From the NCBI GenBank assembly GCA_039090855.1, contig CM077006.1, forward strand, positions 50,353,336 to 50,417,335: a stretch of 64,000 bases of DNA, given 5' to 3'. Origin of the DNA: Macrothele yani. Lineage: Eukaryota > Arthropoda > Arachnida > Araneae > Macrothelidae. The notes under the pieces are model-generated. The model was not told the origin of the DNA. It made no database searches and saw only the letters and a program-made list of their open reading frames with translations. Shown here piece by piece: positions 54,093 to 63,226 of the stretch. Made by a program: the position numbers and the translations under genes. The stretch's first letter is position 1. Every line of letters starts with the position of its first letter.

Positions 54093-54315
54093 GCCGCCCC
54101 GGTGGCGCAGTGGTCTAAGCGATGGCCTCTGATCATTCGTCCGAACGGGGTCCGGGTTCGAATCCCGGTGAGGCATGGGTGTTGTGTTTGTCTTACGCAC
54201 TGGCTCTCTCCCTTCCCTGGAACCAGTGATCCTAAATTAGGGACGGGCGACTGCTTATAGCCCATTGAGTTGCTCACGGTGGTCGTTAAACCTCCAATCA
54301 AAAAAAAAAAAAAAA
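54093..54315 (+). mobile_element. tRNA-headed SINE, plus copy inside hAT 1 transposase
   Basis: Flanked by AAAATTTTGG at 54083-54092 and 54316-54325. The A-tail is long. The insertion splits the transposase codons (LDKIL before, EQFNYQHK after). Confidence 0.97.
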
Positions 54316-54335
54316 AAAATTTTGGAACAGTTTAA

Positions 54336-54380
54336 TTACCAACACAAATAAATAGGGCAAGTATTTATTTGTGTTGGTAA
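54336..54380. repeat. Perfect hairpin with 19-bp arms in hAT 1 transposase
   Basis: TTACCAACACAAATAAATA at 54336-54354 is exactly reversed at 54362-54380, spacer GGGCAAG. It begins twenty bases beyond the SINE tail and disturbs the transposase frame. Confidence 0.95.
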
Positions 54381-55672
54381 GTATAATGTCTGGACACTTA
54401 AATGGGCTACAGAAAAAAAAATCAAGGATAAAGCTTCTCAAGCTGTTTTTGTTCAATGCTTAGTTCATCGTTTGAATCTTGTATTACACCAGAGTTTTCC
54501 TAAAATTTCTAAGTGTCGAATACTTTTTGCAAGCCTCAGTGGAATTGCTTCGTTTGTTCACCATTCTGCGAAGCGGTCTTATACAGTTATATCAACAACC
54601 GCAAGATGCAGACCAACCATAACAGAAACTCAATGGTCCTCCACTTCGAAATTAGTAAGTGTAGTTGTAGAAGATTGGGATAAATTGAGGAAGTGTTCGG
54701 ATTTCTGACGAATAGCGCATAATCAGACAAAAAATCAATTCATCTTGCCAAGGGGTTTTTGAATGATTTGAACACTTTTGAATTTACATTTTTGGCTCCA
54801 CCGATCTATTATTCGAACTTTTGAAGAAAAAATAACCAAACATAAACTACTGTGTAACTCAAATTAAAAAAAAAAAAAAAAAAAGAACCTCGTGAAATTT
54901 TGAGCCATAAAAGGAATGATGAGTTATTTGAAACACAGTTTGGAAAAGCTAGCAAAATCACAGAAATAAGCACGGGAATATGCTGCTCTTACACAGGAAA
55001 CAATTTTTCAAAATTATAAACAATTGTATTTTGAAATTTTGGACCACATTCTTATGGAAATGGATATAAGATTTCAAGACTGTAAGAAACTTCAATTTGT
55101 CTGACTTGCTGACACAACCAAATTCGAATAATTTAATGCATGATTTCCCACTCGCACTCTTGAAACTCTACATTTTTACGGAAACATATTTACTAAACAC
55201 CAGCGCCTTAAAAATGAACTGAGTCTTGTATATGCCGATGAAAAATTAAGGAATATATTGACTCAGGAACTCCTTCGAGTGTTTCACGGAGACAAAGACA
55301 TTTTTACAGAAGATTATAAATTGGTTTTCCTCAGTTTAACAATTACATCTATAAGTGTGCCAGTGGAAAGAAGTTTTCTTAAAAGAATACAAACTTGCTC
55401 AATAAACACTAGTTCCCAAGATAGACTTGCTTCTCTGGCAAATATTTCTATTCAGGAAGGCATTATTTTATTGATGCTCACGAAGAAACAATCATCTAAC
55501 CATCTTATGACGACATAATCGACAAATTTGCAGCTTTAAGAGGAAGAAAAATTGATTTAATATACAAAAATAAGCAAGTCCTCATTAAGGGATTTTCATT
55601 GTAGACAGTATATATCTTTTCATACTGCTCTTGTACCTCTTCACCAATTTTTCCAACCACGAGCCGCCACTG

Positions 55673-56300
55673 CCGGGCACCAAACGAGCACAATGTCCTC
55701 GTATAAAGAGCGTAGGCGTTGGAGAGAATCATGCAGGAGAACGATAATGTCTTGAGATTTGCGATTTAATGCCAGCAAAGCCTGTAATACAGAACGACTA
55801 TCAGTAAGCAGCAAGAGGCCACACGGCCCGGGAGAAAATTCAAGCGCTGTTATCAGGGCCCACGCTTCAGCCGAAAACACTGAGGAAACAGTCGAGAAGG
55901 AGAACGAACGGCTGGAATTGTTCCGTGGAGAAAAAATGCCCGATCGCCACCGAGGAGTTAATCTTCGAAGCGTCAGTTGCAATGATGTGCCGCGACGCTG
56001 AGTACTGGGCCAAGAACACCCCAAAGCGATGTCTGAGAAGCACCGGATGCAGATATCGGTGCTGAAAAGAGAGACCCGACCAGATAATCGAGTAGCAGGG
56101 TGCAGACGAAACAGGAGAAGCCGGCATGAGAAGATCGCTGTTGACGAAAAACGGCTCCTCTTGGAGGCGACTGAGCACGATTCCAAGGGGAAAGCCATGG
56201 GATCTCCAAGCGTAAAATGACAAGGCGTCCTCTTCCAGAAGAGGATTAGCGATAGGAGAACGCTGACCCATCGACAGGTGGCGGTACAAAAATCGGACTG
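55673..56300 (-). pseudogene. LINE RNase H, N-terminal part
   Basis: The minus strand reads IIATDASKINSSVAIG (first RNase H aspartate), SAEAWALITALEFSP (glutamate), LLLLTDSRSVLQALL (second aspartate) and IVLVWCP, where the frame meets the hAT terminus at 55672. The missing C-terminal strand with HVG and D is at 49680-49712. A frameshift lies between the TDASK and AEAWAL segments (about 55870-55900). Confidence 0.92.
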
Positions 56301-57990
56301 TCAGGAGGGGATTCGAAAACGAACGCTAGCGATTATACATTCAGCACGCAAGACCGCAACAGGCGTCGAGCGAGGGAGGTGAATGGCTGCACAGAGTGCA
56401 TGGTAGAGCAGAACCTCTAGAGAATCGTAGAGATATGTGGGGGATGCGAACAGGACTGGAACCGCATATTCCAGAATTGGCCGAATCACAGCAACGACAA
56501 TGGCAAGAGTGTTGGGGAAGCCAAGACCCCACGGGTGATGACAAACAACTCTAACAGCAGACAAGGCTTGGAAGACTGACTTCTTAACGTGCGTGAGGTG
56601 GGAAGACCAAGTCAGGGAGGAGTTAAACCAGACCCCTAAAATCTTGATGGAGGACTGCCAGGCCACTGAGTTGGAACCCACGGCGACCGGCGCTTACGAG
56701 AGGTCAACCGCGAAGCTTTTAGAAGAAGAGAGACGTAAATCCCAGGAAGATGCCCACTGAATAATGGATTCCAAAGTGGATTGCATATAGCTAAGTGCCG
56801 CCGCCCGGTTGGTACTATAGGAAACAATAAAAATGCCGTCTGCAAATAAGAACATATGAGCATTTGGATGACAGCAATCAACCACATCATCAATGTATAA
56901 GTTAAAAAGGATAAGCGAAGTGGAGCAACCCTGAGGAACCCTATGACACTGCGGAAAGGAGGATGACACCGTTCCCCGCCAACGAACGCGAAATCTGCGC
57001 AGAGCAAGAAAGTCAGCCAACCAACGGAGAAGACGTCAACGAACACCCAGAAACGCCAATTTACCCTGGGTAGCAGGATGACAGACCAACTCATATGCCG
57101 CCTGAAGGTCCAAAGACACCAGAAAAACATAATTATATCGAGCTCGAGCCACCAGAAGATGACGTTGGATTGACAGAAGGCACGCCGATGTTGAACGTCC
57201 TGGCAAAAATACGAACTGCAGCTTGCTGATCCGTTGATGAGAGAGAATAAAGTCCGTTAGGCGAGAGACCAGTATTTTCTCCAAGATCTTCGAAAGAACC
57301 GATGTCAGGGGGATCATTCGGTACGATGGTAAGTCAAGGGCAGATTTGTTAGGCTTCTTTATTGGGATCACCCAGGACTCCTTCCAGCATGAAGGGTGAA
57401 CGCCGGCAGACCAAAATAGGTTAAGGAGGTCAACCAGCCATGACGAATTCCACTTCCATATACGTCTCGCCAGTTCGTAAGTACACCCATCAGGACCGAG
57501 TGCACAACGTTGGGGTGATCCATCAATAGCCCTAGCAACTTCGCCGGCTGTAAGTAACTCATCCATCGCTAGGGAAGAGTCATCATGGCCAAGAGAAAGG
57601 GAGTGCACCGGACAGCAGGACGATGTGGAAAAGAGATCACCAATCGCCGAAGCCTGCTCCACCGGATCAGCACCCAGAGAATGGTCAATCCGAAGAAGCA
57701 GGTGATGCGGGCTCGATCCAACATGAGATTTCAGGCGGCGCACGAGGGAGAAAACGAATCCGTCCTCGAGGTGTCGTTGCATTGTGCTTTCCAGTAGGCA
57801 CGTCTCTTAAGCGTGAGGAGGTGGCGAAGATTCCGTTCTTCCTGCCGATATAACGTCCAAGCGAAGAGGCAGCCGGACAACTTGGCCCAGTGAAGGAGGC
57901 GACGTTTCTTGTGAAGCCGTTGAGCACACTCAAAGTCCCACCAGGAAGACCAACATCGACGCCGACTGCTGGGCCGACGAGAAGCATGAC
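56301..57990 (-). pseudogene. LINE reverse transcriptase and linker
   Basis: A linker (about 57700-58000: WWDFECAQRLHKKRRLLHWA) precedes the RT. The RT shows ALGPDGCTYELARRIW and WVIPIKKPNKSALDLPSYRM (57300-57500), LPGRSTSACLLSIQRHLL and VSLDLQAAYE (motif A, about 57100-57210), VPQGCSTSLILFNLYIDDVV (motif B region, about 56890-56960) and LFADGIFIVSY at about 56810-56850. In the last box the usual YADD reads FADG, so the second catalytic aspartate is lost. The thumb region is at 56301-56681. Frameshifts occur near 57036 and 56690. Confidence 0.9.
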
Positions 57991-58014
57991 GAATCTGGGA
58001 AATCCGGTCTAGTA

Positions 58015-58791
58015 TCAGAACGGCACCGTCAGGAGTGGAAGGATGTTCATCTCGGATAATCTTCTGGATGGAAGGCCAAGCCACTGACCACGCAACTGGC
58101 TAAAGACCCTGTGAAGGAAGGGGATGGGAGCCAAACATCCCTGCCGCCAATGTTGTAATGACAGGATGATGGGTACTACCGTAGAGATCAATATCCACTG
58201 ACCAGGAGCAGTAAGGAACCAGCAGAGGAGAGCACATGGTGAGGTCGAAAACCGAGCAACTTGACCCCTGCAAAAGGTAGAGGCCCCTGAGTTAAGGAGA
58301 CAAAGATCTTGTGAGCAAAGCCAGTCCACGAACTCATGACCTCCCTGGCTCGGAGAAGCAGAACCCCAGCTGGGGTGATGGATGTTGAAATCCCCAACCA
58401 CCATGCAACAATCAGTGAGCAGTTGTTCGATCCGTCCAAGCAAGAGCCCCGAGAGGGGAGGGGAGGGAATGCATAGATTAATAACCCTGAGCGTGGTTTC
58501 GCCAGAGAAGATATCCGTAGAAAGAAGCTGTTCGTTCGAATCCAAGCTGAAGAGGTCCACCAATCTGGAAGAGATATCCGACCTGATTGCAGTAAGGAAG
58601 CCACGACCGACCCTTCCCCCCATCACTTCTATACACCGTTCGGTCTGAGAGAGAGAAAGAGATACCAGGTCTGGAAGGTAAAAGAGTATTCTTGGATAGT
58701 TAAGATCGTGGCTGTAGCAAAAATAGAACAGTCGGTGAAATAAGGTCTTTTCGAGCGAAGGGACTGCGCATTTCATTGGATCAGCGATCAA
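58015..58791 (-). pseudogene. LINE AP-type endonuclease
   Basis: The 258-codon minus-strand frame includes VMGGRVGRGFLTAIRSDISS and the catalytic MVVGDFNIHHPSWGSASPSQ segment near 58340-58400 (GDFN). After about 58230 the frame shifts: DLYGSTHHPVIT appears in another frame, giving the SxHxP-type end of the domain. The domain nicks target DNA for retrotransposition. It is inactive because of the frameshift. Confidence 0.85.
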
Positions 58792-59190
58792 CTATTCATG
58801 AAGAAAGTAGTGCTCCGCTAGGCCGGATGCCATCTTGAACGGCTTGGAACAGAGACTACAGAGAAACTTACCATCGTCACGATGAGTTTTCAGTTGAGAC
58901 AGCAAGGCCAGACTAGAAGAGAAGGGCATGGCGCACGGAGGACACAAGAAGGTTCTAGAGTGAGAAAGTTTGACGGATTCCGCAGCCGACACCACAGATT
59001 ATTTTCATAACAGGAATTCATCAGCGCTTTGGCCAGTGTCAGGAGGTTGCTCATCAGGCACTGAAGAAGCTGGGCTCTCTGCAACTGTAGTGGGAGGATT
59101 CTGCAAAACTTCAGCCTGTGGCACCTGTGCAGCGGTTGAGGTGGGAATGGCATGTATGGAAGAAGGAGGAGGTGAAAGAAGATTCATCAA
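58792..59190 (-). pseudogene. LINE ORF1-like segment with C2H2 fingers
   Basis: From MMNLLSPPPSS at 59190 a proline- and serine-rich stretch of about 60 residues ends in a stop near 59005. In another frame (58995-58792) FLCPPCAMPFSSS and KFLCSLCSKPFKMASGLAEH give two C2H2-like zinc fingers, each with a C-x2-C pair and downstream H residues. Nucleic-acid-binding fingers upstream of the endonuclease are common in such LINEs. It meets the hAT 3 end only a few bases from its start codon. Confidence 0.72.
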
Positions 59191-59760
59191 TGAGCAGTGA
59201 CGTGCATTCCACCCAGCAACCCAAGCAGTGCTTGGGCAATGGGCAAAGGAAATGAAGGATTGATAAGAAAATCTCTAATTCTTTAAATTTCTGTTTTCGA
59301 CACAGATGATAATCACCACAAAGTTATAAATCCGTTCTTATACCTCTGAAATTTTCATAAATGTATAATTCACGCACAACGATGAGACAGGAGAAACAAA
59401 TGATGCTGCACTCCGATTGGTCGCAGCAACCGAGCGCATGCAACACCTGCTTCCGTCACCCAAGCGTCACCGCCGCTGAAGGGGTGTTGCTACGACAACC
59501 TGACGGCACTAGTCTGCTAACCAATGAGAAATGCTTCCTGGAAACGACCGTCTTAGCGTGTAGCTTGGGTCTACCAAGCAATCAGTGGACTGCTTGGGTT
59601 ATGGGAGCTGAACTGTGAATGCGTTTTTCGAAGTTCTTTTTACATCGTGTGCTGTGAATTACTGAATACATCATGCATGTGTATTAAAAAAAATTCTAAA
59701 CAGCCTCTCTGATTCCATAAACGAAAACATTATAGCCGAACTTTTGAAGAAAACAAAAAT

Positions 59761-61851
59761 GTGATTTCAAAAAGAAGATCGATGCCTGCATTGCCAAGTT
59801 TAACGCAGCAACAAAAGAATATTACTCGACATTTTCAAAACGCCAATTATGAAAGATGCGAATGGCTTGCAGGAAGTGTTAAGACCAACAAACTGTTTTG
59901 TTGGAACTGTTTGCTGTTTAGCTGTGACAGAAACTCCACTTGTACAACAGGATACAGCAATTTAACTAAAGCAATACGGGATCATAATGTTGCTGTTAAG
60001 CATATTCGTGCGTTCATTGCACTCGCAACTTTTGGAACTGTTCGTATTGAAACTGAAGTCAGTGAGCAGATACGACAAAATATAAGTCAACACAACGAAA
60101 AGGTAAAACGCAATAGAGATATTTTGAAACGGCTTATAAATGCCGTTTGCTTCCTTGCAAAGCTAAAAATTTCATTTCGAGGAGGAGGAGATGAGTCAAA
60201 AACTTCCAACAACCGCGGAACCTGTACTAAAAAACCATTTGGAGTCTTCGACAGTATTCAAAGGAGTATCAAATTGTATTCAAAATGATTTAATTGTTTT
60301 TGTTGCCAATGCACGGTGTAATGAAATTAAACGCCAGTTAAAGCAGTCCGATTTTGTTGCCGTATTAGCAGATGAAACTACCGACGTCTCGAATAGGTCT
60401 CAATTTTCTCTTGTTTATCGGTGTGCAAATGAAGGGAGGGTGGTAGAAAGATTTGTGTGCTTCCAAAAAGTTAGTGAGGACAAAACAGCGGCAGAACTTT
60501 CTGGTCTTATTTTGTCCCATATTAAGGATTTTTCAGACTGTGGTGGAAAACTCATCGCGCAGAGCTACGACGGAACTGCAGCAATGGCCTCTTCCTTGCA
60601 TGGTGTACAGTCAAATATTAAGGCATCCTTTCCACAAGCCCTCTTTGTTCACTGCTATGCGCACTGTTTGAATTTAGTACTTTCCCAAAGCGCTTCAAGT
60701 ATTCCTGAATGTCATATCTTTTTTGCTACTCTTAGTGGGCTTGCAGCGTTTTTCTCGAGATCACCAAAGCGCCCCATTTGCTGCCATGATGGAACATCAA
60801 TCACAAGTAGAAAGGGGTATTCTTGCGGGTGTCCAGGGACATTTGTCCAATTTAGAAAACTTTGAATTTTGCTTTCTTCTTGCGATCTTTTATAGTATTT
60901 TTTTCTCTTACTGATGTTTTGTTCATCGTGCTTCAGAATGCTTCATTAGACATTGTTTACTGCAGAAGTAAGATAACGGAAACACAAAATGCCGGGAAAT
61001 CTCTGAGGTCGTTTTCAGGAAGTGTACGAAGGAACCATTGCTGATGTTGGACTCCCAAGAAAACGAAAACGAAACCTTACTGAAGGAATTACGATTACCA
61101 CTAAATACAGAAGATTATATTTTAAAATTTTCGATAATGTCGAACAATACATTAATACAAGATTTCAGGATTATGAAAAGCTTTCATTTTTGTGCTTACT
61201 GGATTCTTCGAAGTACAGCTCTTACATTCAAACTTTTCCAACTGATGGTTTGAAAAGCTTACTTGAAAATTATGGTCGCTACTAGTAAGTTTGAAAAACG
61301 AATTAATCGTAGCATTCAGTACACACGAATTTTTTGACAAGTCACCTATACAGCTAATGAAGATGTTAGCGACTTCAGCACTTGGAAAATCCATGCCACA
61401 ACTTTACCAATTGGTTTTATTTATAAGTGTGAAGCGATGGCCTCTGATCATTCGTTCGAACTGGGTTCGGCTTCAAATCCCGGTGAGGCATAGATGTTGT
61501 GTTTGTCTTACGACACTGGCTCTCTCCCTTCCCTGGAACCAGTGACCCTAAATTAGGGACGGGCGACTGCTTATAGCCCATTGAGTTGCTCACGGTGGTC
61601 GTTAAACCTCCAATCAAAAAAAAAGTGTGACACCTGTGTACATTTCAACAGTTGAAAGATCGTTTTCTGCATTAAAGCGAATTAAGAGATACGCACGAAA
61701 CAGAACAGGACAGAAACGACTCTCACATCTTGGACTGATATCAATTGAAAGTGATGTGTTAAATACTCTGAAAGAAAGAAATATTTTTTTCGATTCTGTA
61801 ATAGAACATTTTGCTGCAAGTGATCGAAGAATGGAGTTTACTTTTAAATAA
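59761..61851 (+). pseudogene. hAT transposase (ZMYM1-like), split by SINE
   Basis: Frame 59761-60288 holds a TTF-type zinc finger (CEWLAGSVKTNKLFCWNCLL). Frame 60191-60865 carries the DUF4371-like core: FVAVLADETTDVSNRSQFSL with the first catalytic aspartate, QSYDGTAAMASSLHGVQSNI with the second, and HCYAHCLNLVLSQSAS. The C-terminal hATC region is split: NELIVAFSTHEFFDKSP before the SINE, then STVERSFSALKRIKRYARNR (61645 onward) ending in a stop at 61851. A frameshift near 60190-60290, another near 60780-60850 and the SINE at 61433 inactivate it. The core is well preserved, suggesting recent activity. Confidence 0.9.
61433..61622 (+). mobile_element. 5'-truncated SINE inside hAT 3 transposase
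   Basis: AAGTGTGA at 61425-61432 and 61623-61630 is the target duplication. The copy begins at AGCGATGGCC, lacking about the first 25 bases including box A, as expected for incomplete reverse transcription. Without box A it cannot be transcribed by polymerase III. Confidence 0.95.
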
Positions 61852-62106
61852 AAAGGTATGTTAAGTGATTTTAGTCTATTCGGAAAACAGCAGTCTTTTG
61901 TTTTAGATTTTGCTGTGTTGTGTTAAAGAATAGATATAAAAAAGTAGCTATGGTATCTATATCGTACGCCACGTTTTTACGCTTTTATTATTTCAAAAAT
62001 CTGAACCTAATATCAATTGTAAAAAAGTGAATAGTAATTTGCCTTTGCGACTGCTTGGGTAATCTGTTGGGTCACCGCACGTCACTGAGCCTGGTAAGAT
62101 CCAGTT

Positions 62107-62329
62107 TTTTTTTTTTTTTTTTTTGGAGGTTTAACGACCACCGTGAGCAACTCAATGGGCTATAAGCAGTCGCCCGTCCCTAATTTAGGGTCACTGGTTC
62201 CAGGGAAGCGAGAGAGCCAGTGCCGTAAGACAAACACAACATCCATGCCTCACCGGGATTCGAACCCGGACCCCTTTCGGACGAATGATCAGAGGCCAAC
62301 GCCTTAGACCACTGCGCCACCGGGGCGGC
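62107..62329 (-). mobile_element. tRNA-headed SINE, antisense copy
   Basis: Flanked by TAAGATCCAGTT at 62095-62106 and 62330-62341. It belongs to the AAGGCG subfamily (reads CCAACGCCTTAGACC in reverse). It lies a few bases beyond the right end of hAT 3. Confidence 0.97.
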
Positions 62330-62341
62330 TAAGATCCAGTT

Positions 62342-62912
62342 CAGCCTTGAAAGAACAGACTGAAAAGAACTTGCATTTTTTATTCTTTTGGGGAGGGCGG
62401 ATTTCCAACATCACATGAAGTTCCCACGGACGCAATATCATTAATGTAATCATCCTCTGGCTCAGTCGGAACGTCAAATGGACTTGTCGTTCCGATTGAG
62501 CCAGAGGATGATTACATTAATGAACTTGCAGTCGGTTTTGAAGAATATGCTGCCTGCGATGAAAATGTGCTAACTTCACATAAAGAAAAAAGTATAAAAT
62601 TCACGCAAACCCTCCAACTCTCTGTCTCAATATTATCCACCCTGTATGCTTAGATTTTCCCGAAAAGGGGTGAGCTACTTTTTAAAATTTAGAGTGTTTC
62701 AAAACTCTCACAGGTTCAAACAATCTCTGGTGTAATGGATTGTTTGTCGGAAGAGCATAAAGACGACGAGCAAGAGTAGCTCTAATTTCGAAACCTATGC
62801 CTTCTTTCTACGCGGCATTAAATTGATAAAAACTTGTGAATAACCTTTTCCTTGGTCACGATTCCCAAGAAAAACACTTGCAAAGCCTTTCATTTCTTGA
62901 GAAAGCTTTGCT
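62342..62912. other. Unassigned, with hairpin
   Basis: The hairpin at 62439-62522 is the main feature. Sequence around it can be read as EPEDDYINELAVGFEEYAAC on the plus strand, a possible fragment of a protein, but no family is recognised. Confidence 0.45.
62439..62522. repeat. Hairpin with 35-bp arms, one mismatch
   Basis: CATTAATGTAATCATCCTCT begins the left arm (62439-62473); the right arm is 62488-62522; the spacer is 14 bases. Only one position differs. The EPEDDYIN-like reading is produced on both strands because of the inversion. Confidence 0.96.
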
Positions 62913-63006
62913 TATACACCGATGAACCATTACATTACGACCACCTACCTAATAAGCTGAAGGATCATTTTTAGCCCGCAAAAAAGCGGCTACTCGGGGA
63001 GGCATC

Positions 63007-63226
63007 TCTTTTTTTTTTGATTGGAGGTTTAACGACCACCATGAGCAACTCAATGGGCTATAAGCAGTCGCCCGTCCCTAATTTAGGGTCACTGGTTCCA
63101 AGGAAGGGAGAGAGCCAGTGCCGTAAGACAAACACAACATCCATGCCTTACCGGGATTCGAACCCGGATCCCGTTCGGACGAATGATCAGAGACCATCGC
63201 TTAGACCACTGCGCCACCGGGGCGGC
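63007..63226 (-). mobile_element. tRNA-headed SINE, antisense copy inside Tc1 transposon 3
   Basis: GAGGCATC at 62999-63006 and 63231-63238 is the target duplication, with about four extra bases (CGGC) next to the right copy. The SINE head ends in GGGGCGGC at about 63226. It interrupts the last codons of the transposase. Confidence 0.93.

Larger units (their letters stand above)
53250..55518 (+). pseudogene. hAT transposase (ZMYM1-like), broken
   Basis: Segments in order are MHPVDEIVCNLLQTPFTLWK (53261); a TTF-type region near 53520-53640 (WNKDGFTDLLSVTRSLHKHR); EGVLVEGFLGFHDVNEDRTS (about 54000-54060) up to the SINE; then QAVFVQCLVHRLNLVLHQSF and LFASLSGIASFVHHSAKRS (54440-54580); and the C-terminal dimerisation region SVPVERSFLKRIQT (55355-55400). 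The order is that of ZMYM1-like hAT transposases and parallels hAT 3. A SINE, a hairpin and several frameshifts have killed it. Confidence 0.85.
49721..55672 (+). mobile_element. hAT element 1, 5.95 kb, inserted in LINE RNase H
   Basis: The left TIR begins CAGTGGCGGCCTTTCAGGTG at 49721; the right, read in reverse, begins CAGTGGCGGCTCGTGGTTGG, ending 55672. Octamers CCGCGCAC (49713-49720) and CCGGGCAC (55673-55680) match at 7 of 8. Both lie in LINE coding sequence, giving an exact insertion point. Inside are another hAT element (50150-52682), a transposase pseudogene (53250-55518) and SINEs. The CAGTGGCGGC end is of a kind typical for ZMYM1-like hATs. Confidence 0.92.
49100..59194 (-). mobile_element. 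RNase H-bearing LINE (I/LOA/R1-like), split by hAT 1
   Basis: The minus-strand element runs from a zinc-finger ORF near 59190, through an AP-type endonuclease, reverse transcriptase and RNase H to a C-terminal region ending near 49219. It is interrupted between 49721 and 55672 by a hAT element. Its own DNA is therefore about 4.1 kb and is more GC-rich than its surroundings. The RNase H after the RT suggests an I-group or related clade; the clade needs a phylogeny. The 5' end meets hAT 3 at 59194, and the 3' end is approximate. Confidence 0.88.
59195..62087 (+). mobile_element. hAT element 3 (ZMYM1-like)
   Basis: The left end CAGTGACGTGCATTCCACCC (59195) is mirrored by the right end, which reads in reverse CAGTGACGTGCGGTGACCCA (ending 62087). 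CCAAGCAGT motifs follow both. The flanking octamers do not match, so one end may have been rearranged or the target is old. It carries a nearly complete transposase and one SINE. Confidence 0.82.

Noticed and set aside
57585..59153. Plus-strand and overlapping minus-strand frames across the LINE
   Set aside because: The LINE is GC-rich and gives open shadow frames; only frames with endonuclease, RT or zinc-finger motifs were kept.
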